DNA of 64,000 nt from Bin94 sp965215535 (GCA_965215535.1 OZ244063.1:930001-994000), one strand, 5' to 3'. Shown: positions 34,818 through 45,148, numbered from the stretch's first letter. Notes: generated by a model from the sequence alone, not told the origin. A program made the numbers and translations.

Positions 34818-36164
34818 ATGAAGCGCACCCAACCGACCCCCGCCACCCGATCCGCCCCCGCCCTGCCCTTCCCCACCCGCCGCACCTTCCTCGGATCGGC
34901 CACCGCCGCGCTCGGGGCCGCCACCCTGCCCGCCTTCTCGGCCAGCGCCACCGAAATCGCGCGGGATCTCTCGCGTCACCCGGGACTTCCCCGGGAAACG
35001 GCCACCGACGAGGCCTTCTGGGGCGAGGTCGCGCGGGCCTTTACGGTCGATCGCACCCTGGTCAACCTCAACAATGGCGGGGTCAGCCCCTCGCCCTCCT
35101 TTGTGCAGGACGCCATGACGCGCCACCTTGCCTTCTCCAACCAGGCGCCCACCTACACGATGTGGCGCATTCTGGGGCCCCAGCGCGAAGGGGTTCGCGA
35201 CCGGATGGCGCGCGAGTGGGGGGTCGATCCCGAGGAGGTTGCCTTCACCCGCAATGCTTCCGAGGGGTTGCAGACCTGCCAGTTCGGATACGATCTGCAG
35301 CCGGGCGACGAGGTACTCACCACCACCCAGGACTATGGCCGCATGCTCACAACGTTCCGTCAGCGCGAACGCCGCGAGGGAATTGTCATGCGCCAGATTC
35401 GCATCCCCGTTCCCGCCGAGGATCCCGCCGAGGTGGTGCGGCGCTTCGAGGAGGGCATCACCCCCAGAACCCGACTCATTCTGATGTGTCACATGATCAA
35501 TCTGACCGGTCAGATTCTGCCTGTGCGCGAAGTTGTGGAGATGGCGCGCCGGCACAATATTCCGGTGATTGTGGATGGGGCGCATGCGCTGGCGCACTTT
35601 CCCTTCCACATTCCCGAGCTGGGCTGCGACAACTATTCAACCAGTCTGCACAAGTGGCTCTTTGCGCCTCATGGCACCGGGCTGCTCTTTGTGCGGCGGA
35701 GCGAAATCGCCGGGATCTGGCCCCTGATGGCGGCGCCCGATCGCATGAACGACGACATTCGCAAGTACGAAGAGATCGGAACCCACCCCGCGGCCAACTA
35801 CCTGGCGATCGGCGAGGCGCTGACCTTTCATCAGGGGATCGGGGCCGAACGCAAGGCGGAGCGGCTGCGCTATCTGCGCGACTACTGGGCCAATCGTCTC
35901 CTGGAGAACGACCGCGTCACGCTCAATACAAGTCTGAAGCCGGACTTCTCCTGCGGAATCGCGAATGTTCATGTCGAGGGACTGGACGTCGCCGCGCTGA
36001 GCGACTGGCTCTGGCGCGAACACCGCATTGTGAATGTGGCGATCGGGCACGAGGAATGCGCCGGGCTCAGGATCTCGCCGAGCGTATATACGACGCTCGA
36101 GGAGCTGGACCGCTTTGCCGAAGCCATGGAGTGGGCAATCCGGCACGGGTTGCCGACGGCCTGA
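34818..36164 (+). CDS. Tat-exported class V aminotransferase-like PLP enzyme
   Basis: 448 residues. The N-terminus carries a twin-arginine signal (TRRTFLGSATAALGAATLP), so folded enzyme with cofactor should be exported. The rest is an aminotransferase class V / isopenicillin-N-epimerase-like fold: LNNGGVSPSP, FTRNASEGLQT, VDGAHALAHFPFH (the Asp contacting PLP) and STSLHKWLFAPHGTG with the Lys that binds PLP. Substrate unknown. The ATG at 34818 is preceded by AGGA. It is the only gene of its orientation here and sits after a palindrome-rich control region. Confidence 0.88.
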   Translation: MKRTQPTPATRSAPALPFPTRRTFLGSATAALGAATLPAFSASATEIARDLSRHPGLPRETATDEAFWGEVARAFTVDRTLVNLNNGGVSPSPSFVQDAMTRHLAFSNQAPTYTMWRILGPQREGVRDRMAREWGVDPEEVAFTRNASEGLQTCQFGYDLQPGDEVLTTTQDYGRMLTTFRQRERREGIVMRQIRIPVPAEDPAEVVRRFEEGITPRTRLILMCHMINLTGQILPVREVVEMARRHNIPVIVDGAHALAHFPFHIPELGCDNYSTSLHKWLFAPHGTGLLFVRRSEIAGIWPLMAAPDRMNDDIRKYEEIGTHPAANYLAIGEALTFHQGIGAERKAERLRYLRDYWANRLLENDRVTLNTSLKPDFSCGIANVHVEGLDVAALSDWLWREHRIVNVAIGHEECAGLRISPSVYTTLEELDRFAEAMEWAIRHGLPTA

Positions 36165-36204
36165 CCGCCCTGGTTAAGGGAGGCCCCGATCTGCGCGAAA
36201 GCCG

Positions 36205-37551
36205 TTACAGGTCTCCGGACGGCGGGGTTGCCGGTTGCGCCAAGACCGGCGGCGACGCAGCCAGCGCGCGCGCAAAGTCGGTTCCTGCGGGCGCCTGATA
36301 GGCCTTGAGCCCGAATTCGGGCAGAATCGCAATGAGGTGGTCGAAGATGTCGGCCTGAAAATCCTCGTAGCGGGCCCATGCCGTATCGTTCGAGAAGCAG
36401 TAGACCTCGATCGCGACGCCCTGCGGACCGGGCGCAAGCTGGCGCACAAGCAGCGTCATCTCCTTGTGGGTGCGCGGATGCGACTCCAGATACTTCTGCA
36501 CATAGATGCGAAAGGTGCCCAGGTTGGTGAGGCGCCGGATTTCGGGGATTTTATCGGGATTTCCCTCGCTGCGTTCGGTGTTGTGACGCGCAAGGGCCTC
36601 CACCGCCCCTTGCATGTAGCCGTGAATCAGCTCGCGGCGCGAAAGCTGCACGATGTCGCCGTCGCTCAGGAAGCGCACCGAGTTCATGTCGATCGCCAGC
36701 GACCGCTTGATGCGCCGTCCTCCCGATTCGCTCATGCCGCGCCAGTTCTTGAAGGATTCGGTGATGAAGCGCGAGGTGGGAATTGTTGAAATTGTCTTGT
36801 CCCAATTCTGGACCTTGACCGTGTGCAGCGCGATATCGATCACATCGCCATCACAGTTCGCCTGGGGCATGCTCACCCAGTCGCCGATTCGCACCATGTC
36901 GTTCGATGCAATCTGAATGCTTGCCACAAGCGACAGAATCGTGTCGCGGAAGACCAGCATGAGAACGGCGGCCAGAGCGCCCAGCCCCGAGAGAAAGACA
37001 ACCGGCGAGCGCCCGGCCAGCACCGAGGCCACCACAACCAGCGCCGCAATCCATCCGATCAGGCTCACAACCTGCAGATAGCCCTTGATGGGCCGCGAGC
37101 GCGCGTCGGGGTAGATCTCCCTGTAAATGTCGTTGACGGATTCGAGAAAGGCCGAGAGCGCCAGAGCCAGCGCCAGCGCAATCCAGGAGGCTGCGAGTCT
37201 GCGCACCGCCGTCCAGGCTGCAAGGAGAGATTCGTCGGAGGCCGCCGCTGCCATGGCCTCGGTCACCCCGAGCGCGGGTCCGATTCCCAGATAGACAACC
37301 AGCGCCGGCACCACATGCGCAAGCCGGTGAATCACCTTGCGCGATGCGATGTGATCGTCCCAGCGGGCGCGGGTGCGCGACGCGATTCGCTCCAGGATGC
37401 GCTGCAGATAGCGCGAGGCCACCCGGTCGAGAATCCAGGCGACCAGAAGCAGAGCCCCCAGACGCAGAAGGAGACCGGTCCAGCCCTCGGAAAGCCAGCC
37501 GTCGGCAGAGAGCGGAAATTGCATGACTGTAGCCGGGGAGAGGAGGATCAT
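36205..37551 (-). CDS. MscS-family mechanosensitive channel (YbdG/large type)
   Basis: 448 residues. Five hydrophobic segments in the first 210 residues (for example LLLRLGALLLVAWIL, LVVYLGIGPALG, IALALALALSAFL) lead into the MscS pore and upper vestibule: LSGLGALAAVLMLVFRDTI, ASNDMVRIGDWVSMPQANCDGDVIDI, TVKVQNWDKTISTIPTSRF and FKNWRGMSESGGRRIKRS. The WDKTxxxIPT and NWRGM forms point to the YbdG-like branch, associated with osmotic protection. The start at 37551 overlaps the serine hydrolase stop (ATGA), so the two are co-translated. C-terminal ~20 residues are disordered. Confidence 0.9.
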   Translation of the reverse strand: MILLSPATVMQFPLSADGWLSEGWTGLLLRLGALLLVAWILDRVASRYLQRILERIASRTRARWDDHIASRKVIHRLAHVVPALVVYLGIGPALGVTEAMAAAASDESLLAAWTAVRRLAASWIALALALALSAFLESVNDIYREIYPDARSRPIKGYLQVVSLIGWIAALVVVASVLAGRSPVVFLSGLGALAAVLMLVFRDTILSLVASIQIASNDMVRIGDWVSMPQANCDGDVIDIALHTVKVQNWDKTISTIPTSRFITESFKNWRGMSESGGRRIKRSLAIDMNSVRFLSDGDIVQLSRRELIHGYMQGAVEALARHNTERSEGNPDKIPEIRRLTNLGTFRIYVQKYLESHPRTHKEMTLLVRQLAPGPQGVAIEVYCFSNDTAWARYEDFQADIFDHLIAILPEFGLKAYQAPAGTDFARALAASPPVLAQPATPPSGDL

Positions 37552-38798
37552 CGGGATTCGCCGAGCTCTTCGGCCATGAGATCGAGCGCCAGCCGCGTCA
37601 GGCGAACCAGGTGCGGGTGGGCGCGGTTGCCATTGGTCAGCAGCGCGATTCCGAAGCCGCGGCTCCGGTTGCCCGAGGCAAAGGCGGTATAGCCGGAGAC
37701 GCTGCCGGAGTGCGCGAAGAAGCGCTCGTCACCCTGCGTCGAGACCCACCAGGTGAGGCCGTAGCCGGGATCGTCGTATCCCCAGTCGCCCCCCATCGGG
37801 TCGCCTGCGAACTGTTCGTACTGCAAAGTGTGCATCTCGTCCATGGTGGCGGCGGCCAGAAGCCGGTCGTTTCGCCAGCGTCCGTCGCCCAGATTGAAGC
37901 GCACCCAGTTGGCTTGATCGTGAACCGTTCCATAGACGATTCCCGCAGGCCACACATTCGCCTTCACGCGCTCCGCAGGCCGGTTCCGCCCGCTCTCGGG
38001 ATCGGGGGCGTAGGGCACCGGCAGCCGTTCGGCCAGCTCGGGCGTGGGTTCGAAGACGGTGGAGCTCATGCCCAGCGGACCCCAGATGCGCTCGCGGATG
38101 TAGTCCCGGTAGGGAATTTCCGACATGCTCTCGACCAGGTGCCCCACGAGCGAGTAGGCCATGTTGGAATAGATCACCCGCGTCAGGGGCGGCGCATCGA
38201 CGCGCAGCGAATCGCGCAGATACTCGCCCAGAGGCAGCGGCGCGGTGGGGCCCCAGACCGGATGACGGCCGAAATCCACCGGCATGCCCGAGGTGTGGGT
38301 CAGGAGGTTCCGGAAGGTGACCGGCCGCTCGGGGTCTTCGCCGCGAATGACCAGGTCGCCCAGGTAATCGCCGACCGGGTCGTCGAGCGCGAAGTGGCCC
38401 GCCTCCATCTGCTGCAGAAGCGCCACCGTGGATTGGGCTTTGAAGGTCGATCCGATCAGATAGACGGTCTCGGTGGTGGCCGGGGTGCCCGCCCAGAGAT
38501 TCGACTGGCCATAGGCGCCGCTCCAGAGCTCGCCCTGCCGGTCGGTGAGCGCCACTGTAAGCGAGGGAATCCTGCCCTCGGCGAGGGCGCTCCGGATCTC
38601 GGGCTCGAGGCGTTCGACAATGCGCTCCACCGCAGGGGATTGGGCGGTGGCCGGGGCCGGGGGGGCGGCCAGGGCGAGGATGGAGGCCGCGAGGAGGAGG
38701 GCGGAGAGGAGCGGGCCAGCGCCGCTACAGCGCCGCGCGAAGGCCATTCGGCGGGATCTGCGGGCGACCCGGGGGACAGGCGGGCGAATGCTGGGCAT
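37548..38798 (-). CDS. Exported serine hydrolase, class C beta-lactamase / DD-peptidase fold
   Basis: 416 residues with a long signal region (LLSALLLAASILALAAPPAPATAQ). Beta-lactamase-fold motifs: GSTFKAQST (SxxK with the nucleophile Ser), YSNMAYSLVGH (YxN) and, near the end, FFAHSGSVSGYTAF (HSG in place of KTG). RNLLTHTSGMP is typical of the serine hydrolase/esterase EstB-like group. It may be a peptidase or esterase; antibiotic hydrolysis is not implied. The start at 38798 is provisional, and an ATG at 38747 also precedes the signal. Coupled to the MscS gene. Confidence 0.87.
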   Translation of the reverse strand: MPSIRPPVPRVARRSRRMAFARRCSGAGPLLSALLLAASILALAAPPAPATAQSPAVERIVERLEPEIRSALAEGRIPSLTVALTDRQGELWSGAYGQSNLWAGTPATTETVYLIGSTFKAQSTVALLQQMEAGHFALDDPVGDYLGDLVIRGEDPERPVTFRNLLTHTSGMPVDFGRHPVWGPTAPLPLGEYLRDSLRVDAPPLTRVIYSNMAYSLVGHLVESMSEIPYRDYIRERIWGPLGMSSTVFEPTPELAERLPVPYAPDPESGRNRPAERVKANVWPAGIVYGTVHDQANWVRFNLGDGRWRNDRLLAAATMDEMHTLQYEQFAGDPMGGDWGYDDPGYGLTWWVSTQGDERFFAHSGSVSGYTAFASGNRSRGFGIALLTNGNRAHPHLVRLTRLALDLMAEELGESR

Positions 38799-38970
38799 GG
38801 AGGGGTCTTTGGCTGGGGGAGAAGCGGGAGAGTCGGCAGGGAGCCGGTCGGCGACCAGGGCTTCGGGGGGTGCCGACTTCGTGCGACACTCTACTATCTT
38901 ATCTTGGATTGCCCTTCACTGCCCGCTGCGAAAGTGCGAACCCCCACCCGGAGAGAGATCAGGACCGATC

Positions 38971-39417
38971 ATGCACAGCGAAGACGGAGCTGCCGGAGGA
39001 CGCCACGGACGCCCTCCGATTCTGCACGACCAGATGGAGATCGACGTCCGCACCGTCTATGCGCATGGAGCGTCGGAGCCGCCGCACCGTTTCGTCTTCG
39101 CCTACTTCATTCGCATCGAGAATGTCGGCGATCACGCTGCCCAGCTCTTCTGGCGCCACTGGAAGATCCACGACGCGCACGCCGGCGATCAGGAGGTCGA
39201 GGGCGAGGGCGTGGTGGGCGAATCGCCGGTTCTTCGCCCGGGCGAGATCCACGAATACAACAGCTTCTGCATTCTCGAGGGACCGCGCGGCCACATGGAG
39301 GGCTTCTACCACTTCCGCCGCTCCGACGGCTCGGCCTTCCGCGCCCCGATTCCCCGCTTCGACCTGCGCGGCCCCCGTCGCGGCTCGCCCGCCCCGGAAC
39401 CGACGATCGAAGCCTGA
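38971..39417 (+). CDS. apaG: ApaG-domain protein
   Basis: 148 residues, the last ~120 forming an ApaG (DUF525) beta-sandwich: VRTVYAHGASEPPHRFVFAYFIRIENVG, LFWRHWKIHDA, VVGESPVLRPGEIHEYNSF and GHMEGFYHFRRSDGSAFRAPIPRFDL. In enterobacteria apaG is next to ksgA and apaH; here it is a single gene between divergent and convergent neighbours. Biochemical role is poorly defined (the domain is also found in F-box proteins). The ATG at 38971 follows GAGAGA; the ~20-residue leader is variable. Upstream, 38799-38970 is a divergent spacer with an AT-rich spot (CTACTATCTTATCTTGG) that may hold a promoter. Confidence 0.88.
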   Translation: MHSEDGAAGGRHGRPPILHDQMEIDVRTVYAHGASEPPHRFVFAYFIRIENVGDHAAQLFWRHWKIHDAHAGDQEVEGEGVVGESPVLRPGEIHEYNSFCILEGPRGHMEGFYHFRRSDGSAFRAPIPRFDLRGPRRGSPAPEPTIEA

Positions 39418-39523
39418 GGAAGGACCTGTCGGTTCCCGGCCACACCCGCCCACACCGCTCTGTCGGCACCGGGCTGCCAGACGCCCCGCACACGGTTGGG
39501 AAGCAAGGAGCGCCGGCGCCCCC

Positions 39524-40150
39524 CTATCCGATCCGCCTGTAGACGACGTAGGTGGGATCCTCTTCGGTGCCATCCTCGTTGATGCGGCGGTATTCGTTGT
39601 TGATCGTGTTGCCGTCCTCCGAAAGCACATTCATGATGATCTGGTAGACGCGGCCGTCGCGTGCGTTGTGGATGCGGTTTGTGCGTTCGTCCACAACCTC
39701 GACTGCGGTGGTGGCGCCCTCCTGGCCCGCGACCGGGCGGAACTCGCCATCGAAGAGGGTTTCGTAGCTCCACTCGCCGGTTTCGCCCTCGTCGTTTGTG
39801 GTGGCGACCGTAATGCGCATTCCGCCCTCGCCCCAGGGCTCGTAGGTCATGACATTGCGGTAGGGGGGCTGCCGGTCGGTCTCCATCTCCCAGACGCCGA
39901 AGCGGGGGTTGGCGGGCATGTCGTCGCCCATCGCGTCGGACATTTCGCCGCCCATCGACATCTCGTCGGACATCGCGCCGTCCGGGGTCATGGGTTCGCC
40001 GGCATCCGACATTCCGGCATCCGACATTCCGGCGTCAGCGGCCATCTCGGCATCGAGCATGGAGCCGTCGGAGGAATCGCCCCCCGCGCAGGCTGCGGTA
40101 AATGCGAGCGCCGGCAGGGCGAAGAGAGCAAGGCGGAGTGAGGTGCGCAT
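39524..40150 (-). CDS. Lipoprotein with Met/Asp/Gly-rich repeats, unknown function
   Basis: 208 residues. The signal peptide ends in a lipobox (FTAAC), then comes a ~65-residue low-complexity region with short repeats (MSDAGMSDAG, DEMSMGGEMSDAMGDDM), followed by a ~125-residue beta-rich domain (RFGVWEMETDRQPPYRNVMTYEPWG cut, RVYQIIMNVLSEDGNTINN). The DNA coding for MSDAG is a 15-base tandem repeat near 39999-40033. The Met/Asp-rich part could bind metal, which is inference. The ATG at 40150 follows AGGAG 12 bases upstream; a longer reading to 40240 is rejected because it lacks a signal. No named family recognised. Confidence 0.72.
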   Translation of the reverse strand: MRTSLRLALFALPALAFTAACAGGDSSDGSMLDAEMAADAGMSDAGMSDAGEPMTPDGAMSDEMSMGGEMSDAMGDDMPANPRFGVWEMETDRQPPYRNVMTYEPWGEGGMRITVATTNDEGETGEWSYETLFDGEFRPVAGQEGATTAVEVVDERTNRIHNARDGRVYQIIMNVLSEDGNTINNEYRRINEDGTEEDPTYVVYRRIG

Positions 40151-40830
40151 GATAAAGAGATGCTCCTGTTGGGGGAAAGTGGGAATTCTGCGGGGTCGGC
40201 CCACGCGGCCTGGACGTCGGTGGAGCCATCCGCGCTGCAAGGGTAGCCCCTGCGGCTCCGGCGCGCCAATTGCGGGAATGCAGGGCTTCTCGGGGTCGCT
40301 CGACTGAAGTCAGCGGGCTGAACGCCGGAATCAGAGCAGCCAATCATCCGAGGTCATGCAGGGACCGCTCGGATCTGCGCCTCCTTCCCCCGAAGATCAT
40401 CGGCTGCCCGTATCCCTGACATGGCGTGGGAATCGCCTCAAGCTGTGGGAAAGTTGTGCTCCTGTTTCGGATCCCTGTTCAGGGGTGTCCGCCAGGGCCG
40501 AAGGGACGAAAGGCCCCCGGATACCGAGGCCAAGGCGAGGGAAGGATTCCGGCGACGGACTCGCAGGTGGCATTCGCGGTCGCGGTGCTACCAAAGTCGT
40601 CCCGTGGCCGGTACGTTATCCAGAGGTTCCCGTGCGATCCGTCGGGAATTTTCCCGAACGCAATCACGATCCTTCCATGACCGCGCTCAATCCACCTCGA
40701 TCAGCCACCACAGCCAGGGCATCACGATCCCGCGCGCTCCGTGGAATTTGTAGTCCGTGAGCGCGGCTTCTCTGTAGCCGCGACCGTCGCGATGTCTCCC
40801 GAAGCCGAGAAGCGCAAGGACTGAAGTGCC
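40151..40830. other. Left flank of the accessory island, no intact gene
   Basis: 680 bases with no convincing intact gene. On the minus strand 40685-40830 there is a plausible protein fragment ending ALTDYKFHGARGIVMPW..IEVD before a stop, with no usable start, which may be a gene remnant cut by the island. The plus strand has only short frames of poor composition. No integrase, tRNA or obvious direct repeat was seen at this boundary. Confidence 0.4.
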
Positions 40831-43800
40831 ATGACCGTTCACTCCAAGGGCCGCGAACTCTTCATCGTCGACAACAGCGTCTCCGGCTGGACAGGGCTCC
40901 GGTACCTAGAGGAATGGTGCGGAATCGCGAAGTCGTTCGACATTGCGACGGGGTACTTCGAGATCGGAGCCCTGCTTGCGCTCGATGGCAAATGGCAGAG
41001 ACTCGACAAAATCCGGATCCTGATGGGCGCGGAAACCACCCACCGAACGCGAAAGGCGATTCTGGAAGCGGTCCGGAAGAAGGCGCTCGGCAGGCTCGAC
41101 GAGAGCATGGAAGAATCCAAGCAGCCCAACCCCTTCCTGAGGGGGGTGCCCGCGATACTCGAAGCGCTCCGGCCAGATCGAATGCCGGGTCTACGACAGG
41201 GACAAGTTCCACGCCAAGAGCTACATCACCCATTCCAGGCTGGAGGTCGTGGGTTCGCAGGCACTCGTGGGCTCCAGCAACTTCACGCGTCCGGGACTGA
41301 CGGAGAACATCGAACTGAACGTCCAGATCCAAAGCGCGCGCGAAGTCGCGCAGCTTCAGAATTGGTTCGAGACTCACTGGGCGGAAGCGAGAGAGATCAC
41401 CGACGCCGTTATCGAGACGATCACGCGCCACACCCGTCTCTATTCGCCCTTTGAAGTCTACGCGAAGGCGTTGCAGCAGTTTTTCCGAGGGCACGAGCTG
41501 ACCGCGACCGAGTGGGACGAGACCCATTCGCGCATCTTCCCGCAGCTCGACCGCTACCAGAAGGAGGCGTACCGTGCGCTCATGAAGATCGCCCGGCGGC
41601 ACGGCGGAGCGTTCCTGTGTGACGGCGTGGGCCTCGGCAAGACTTTCGTCGGGCTGATGCTGATCGAGCGGCTCATCCTCCACGAGGGAAAGCGTGTCGC
41701 GCTCTTTGCACCGAAGGGCGCCAGGGAGGGCGTGTGGGAACCCCACCTGCGCCAGTGGCTACCGCACATTGGCGGCGTCAGCGGCGGTGCCGATTTTAGC
41801 AACCTCGCCGTCTTCAGCCACACGGACCTGGGGCGGAAGGGGGACTTTCCAGATCGGTTTCGGCGCATCACGGAACTGGCCGATGTCGTCCTCATCGACG
41901 AGGCCCACCACTTCAGGAATCCGGGTCGGCGCGGAGATCCGGAGAAGGAAATCGAACCGTCGCGCTACTACCGCCTCTTCGATCTGCTCGACAACGCGGA
42001 GCGCCCCAAGACCGTGTTCATGCTGACGGCCACGCCCATCAACAACCGCCTGAGCGATTTCCGCCACATGACGGAACTTTTCACGCGACGCGACGAAGCT
42101 CACTTCGCGCGTACGATTGGCGTGAACAACCTGCGGGCGCACTTCAACCAGATGGAGCAGGTTCTTCGCAGCCGCATGGGGCGGGAGGATGCGGATTCCC
42201 AAGGGCGCATGGTGGACGTACAGGAAGTTCTCTTCCCCGAAGCTCAGGAGGTCCTGTTCGGCGACACGGTCTTCAGCCAGATCGTCGTCCAGCGCAGCCG
42301 CGCCTATGCTCGCGAAAGTCAGGTGCGCGAACACGGCACGGCTGCCGCCTTTCCCGACCGGCGGGCTCCGCAGGTGGCCGGATACTCGATCCGCAAGACC
42401 TACGGGCGAATGCTCGACCTGGTCGAGAAGGCGTTTGCCAGGGAACGGCCGCTCTTCACCCTGCCGATGTACTACCCGCTGCATTGGTACAGGGGGCCGG
42501 ACAAGGACATCGACCCGTTCGAGGAGAACCGTCAGAAGGAGGTGGTCGGGCTGATTCGCACCAACTTTCTCAAGCGCTTCGAGAGTTCCGTGGCGGCATT
42601 CGAACTTTCCTGCAACCGGCTCCTCAAGAAATTGCTGGCCTTTATCGAGGTCCATAGCGAAAGCGACAACGAGAGGAAGCGCCTGGGACGCTGGAAGGCA
42701 CAAAACCCCGAGGTTCTGAGCTACGCCGTCCAGCTTCACCTCGCTCTGTGGGGCGATGAAGGCGACGAGCCCGACGACGAAGACGTCGTGCCCCAGGAAA
42801 TGCTTGATGCGGTGGTGCGTCTCGACCGGACAGAGTACGACGTAGAGGAGATGATGGCCGAGACGTACCTCGATCTCGACCAGATTGTGAAGTTCCTGGA
42901 CGAGGCCCGGAGGTTTGAAGCGAAGCACGATGACAAGCTCCGCAAGCTGATCCGACTGCTCCAGTCGAAGGCGCTCGCAGGCCACAAGGTGCTGATCTTC
43001 AGCGAATTCGCCGACACGGCCCGCTACGTCAAGCGCAGCCTGGTCAATGCCGGAATCGAAGGTGTCGAGCAGGTCGACAGCGCCACGAAGAAGAACCGTG
43101 CCGACGTGATCCAGCGCTTTGCGCCCTACTACAACGGCCTGTCGAGTCCGGAGCTTGGCGAGGAGGGCCGCGACGAGATACGCGTCCTGATCTCAACCGA
43201 TGTCCTCTCCGAAGGTCTCAACCTTCAGGACGCTTCGCGGATGATCAACTACGACATCCACTGGAATCCGGTGCGCCTCATGCAGCGTATCGGTCGTGTC
43301 GATCGCCGAATGAATCCTGCAATTGAGAAGCGGCTCGTAGCCGATCATCCCGAGGCAGCCGCCTCGCGCGGCAAGGTCTGGTTCTGGAACTTTCTCCCGC
43401 CCGAAGAGCTGAACGACATCCTTTCGCTCTACGCCAAGGTCACGCAGAAGACGCTGCTGATCTCCAAGACGCTCGGCATCGAGGGCAGGAAGCTCCTCAC
43501 GCCGGACGACGACTTCGCGGCGCTGAAGGAGTTCAACCATGCCTACGAGGGGACGCGAACCGCCATTGAGGAGATGCATCTCGAATGGCAGGCGTTGATC
43601 GAGGCCGATCCGGAACTGGAGGCGCGCCTGGACCGGTTCCCCGGCTCTATTTTCAGCGGTCGCAAGCGCCTTGCCAAGGGGGTGCGCGGCGTTTTCTTCT
43701 GCTACGCGCTGCCCGCGCTCGACAAGACGCGGAACGAATTCACCGAGGAGGCGGGGATCACTCGCTGGTTTCTCTACGACCTCGACCGCGCTACCATCCT

Positions 43801-43999
43801 GGAAGATCCGGGCGAGATCGTCGCAAGCATCCGCTCGAAGCCCGGAACCCCGCGCCGGTGCATCATGGGCGAACAGTCGCTCGTCACGATCCGCACTCGG
43901 ATCGAGAAGCATATCAAGAACAGTTATTTGAAGCGGGTGGATGCTCCCATTGGAGTCAGGCCGCAGTTGCGCTGTTGGATGGAGCTGAACGAGGCCTGA
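40831..43999 (+). pseudogene. Phospholipase D-like / SNF2 helicase, interrupted by one frameshift
   Basis: Two frames together encode about 1057 residues. The first (40831 to ~41172) begins a PLD-like domain (IVDNSVSGWTGLRYLEEW). The second (continuous to 43999) carries FHAKSYITHSRLEVVGSQALVGSSNFT, cut here, i.e. the HKD-type HxK and GSSNFT, and then a superfamily 2 SNF2-like ATPase: DGVGLGKTFVGLML (Walker A), VLIDEAHHFRN (DEAH box), TATPINN (motif III), STDVLSEGLNLQ and RLMQRIGRVDRR (motifs V-VI). The frames differ by one; loss of one CTCCG unit at 41167-41171 would explain it. In the interrupted state only a late internal start could give the helicase part. It heads the island operon. Likely role: DNA-translocating effector of a restriction-like system (inference). 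Confidence 0.82.
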
Positions 44000-44097
44000 G
44001 CTGGTGATGACCGACTCCGTTGGCCGACATTCCGGCCAGTGGGGGTGAGCGAAATGATTCACGATTTTCGACTTCCTTCTATATTCTGATCCACTCG

Positions 44098-45148
44098 ATG
44101 AGCTGGAATCAACCAGTACCGTTCTCGAAACTCTTGAACCGAAAAGGAAGTCAGCGGATGACCGATGAGCAGGGGGCTGCGATTAGAAGCGCGGCTGAAG
44201 CGTTGGATGCCGATGTGTACTGTATTTCGGGAACCCTCAGCCGTGTCACAGACAGCCGTCTCAGAGAGATAGCTGACATCCCGAACCGACAAAATCGATG
44301 CGTGTTGATCCTCACGACTACTGGTGGCGATGCGGATGCGGCCTACCTCATAGCGCGTTTCCTGCGCGAGGTATACGAGAACGTCACCGTCTGTGTGTTC
44401 GGTTATTGCAAGAGCGCTGGAACCTTGTTGGCCCTCGGTTGCCATGAGATCGCTATGGGGTTGCGAGGGGAACTCGGTCCACTCGATGTTCAGGTTTCCG
44501 AGAAGGATGAACTGGCCCGTTTTGGGTCCGGCCTTGAGATCGTTACGTCACTTGAATGTTCTGACCGAGACGGCGTTTGCCTCGTTCGAGCGCTACCTGA
44601 TTACCACTGTTCGACGGAGTGGTGGCCAGATTTCCACGAAGACGGCGGCTGAGATAGCCACAAACCTGACCGTGGGTCTGGTCGCCCCAATATTGAGACA
44701 GATTGACCCCATTCGGCTCGGTCGCGAGAAACGCGCGATGGAAATTGCGAGCGCATATGCCGAGCGATTGGATGTCTCGCCTCAAGCGATCGCTCGCCTG
44801 ACGACCGATTATCCCGATCATGGATTCGTCATCGACCTGACCGAAGCCAAGCAATTTCTGAACCACGCCAGAGAACTGAAAGAATCTGAGCGAATTCTCG
44901 AGAGTGCTATAGCGAGAACATATCTCGCAAGCGCTGGTCGGGATTTCGTGACTCGTCTGACGAATCTGGATGCTGCCCCAGTTCAACCCAACCTTAACGC
45001 AGAGGAGACGGATGAAGGACTACCGAAAGATCCAGAAGGAGATTCTAGAGAAACGACGCGCGAAGACGGAGGAGTACGTTCGCAGAGTGATGAAGCGAAT
45101 GGAACGTCCGATTCATCCAATACCGCTAGTGCACCCGCACCCCACTGA
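44098..45148 (+). pseudogene. SDH-type Clp-fold serine protease, interrupted by one frameshift
   Basis: Across two frames (44098 to ~44555, then to 45148) the product is ~350 residues. TTGGDADAAYLIARFLREVY and GYCKSAGTLLALGCHEI form the ClpP/SppA-like oxyanion and nucleophile-Ser region of 'serine dehydrogenase proteinase' relatives; LGPLDVQVSEKDE and SGGQISTKTAAEIATNL with QIDPIRLGREKRAMEIA match the family's distal part. The change of frame falls in SGLEIVTSL / NVLTETAF, and one extra G at about 44554 would account for it. The last ~60 residues are acidic and disordered. Base composition is clearly less GC-rich than the surrounding chromosome. The gene is 98 bases after the helicase. Its partner or substrate is unknown. 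Confidence 0.75.

Noticed and set aside
41141..41146. G6 run in the helicase as a second phase-variable tract
   Set aside because: The coding frame is correct on both sides of this run; the frame change lies about 25 bases downstream.
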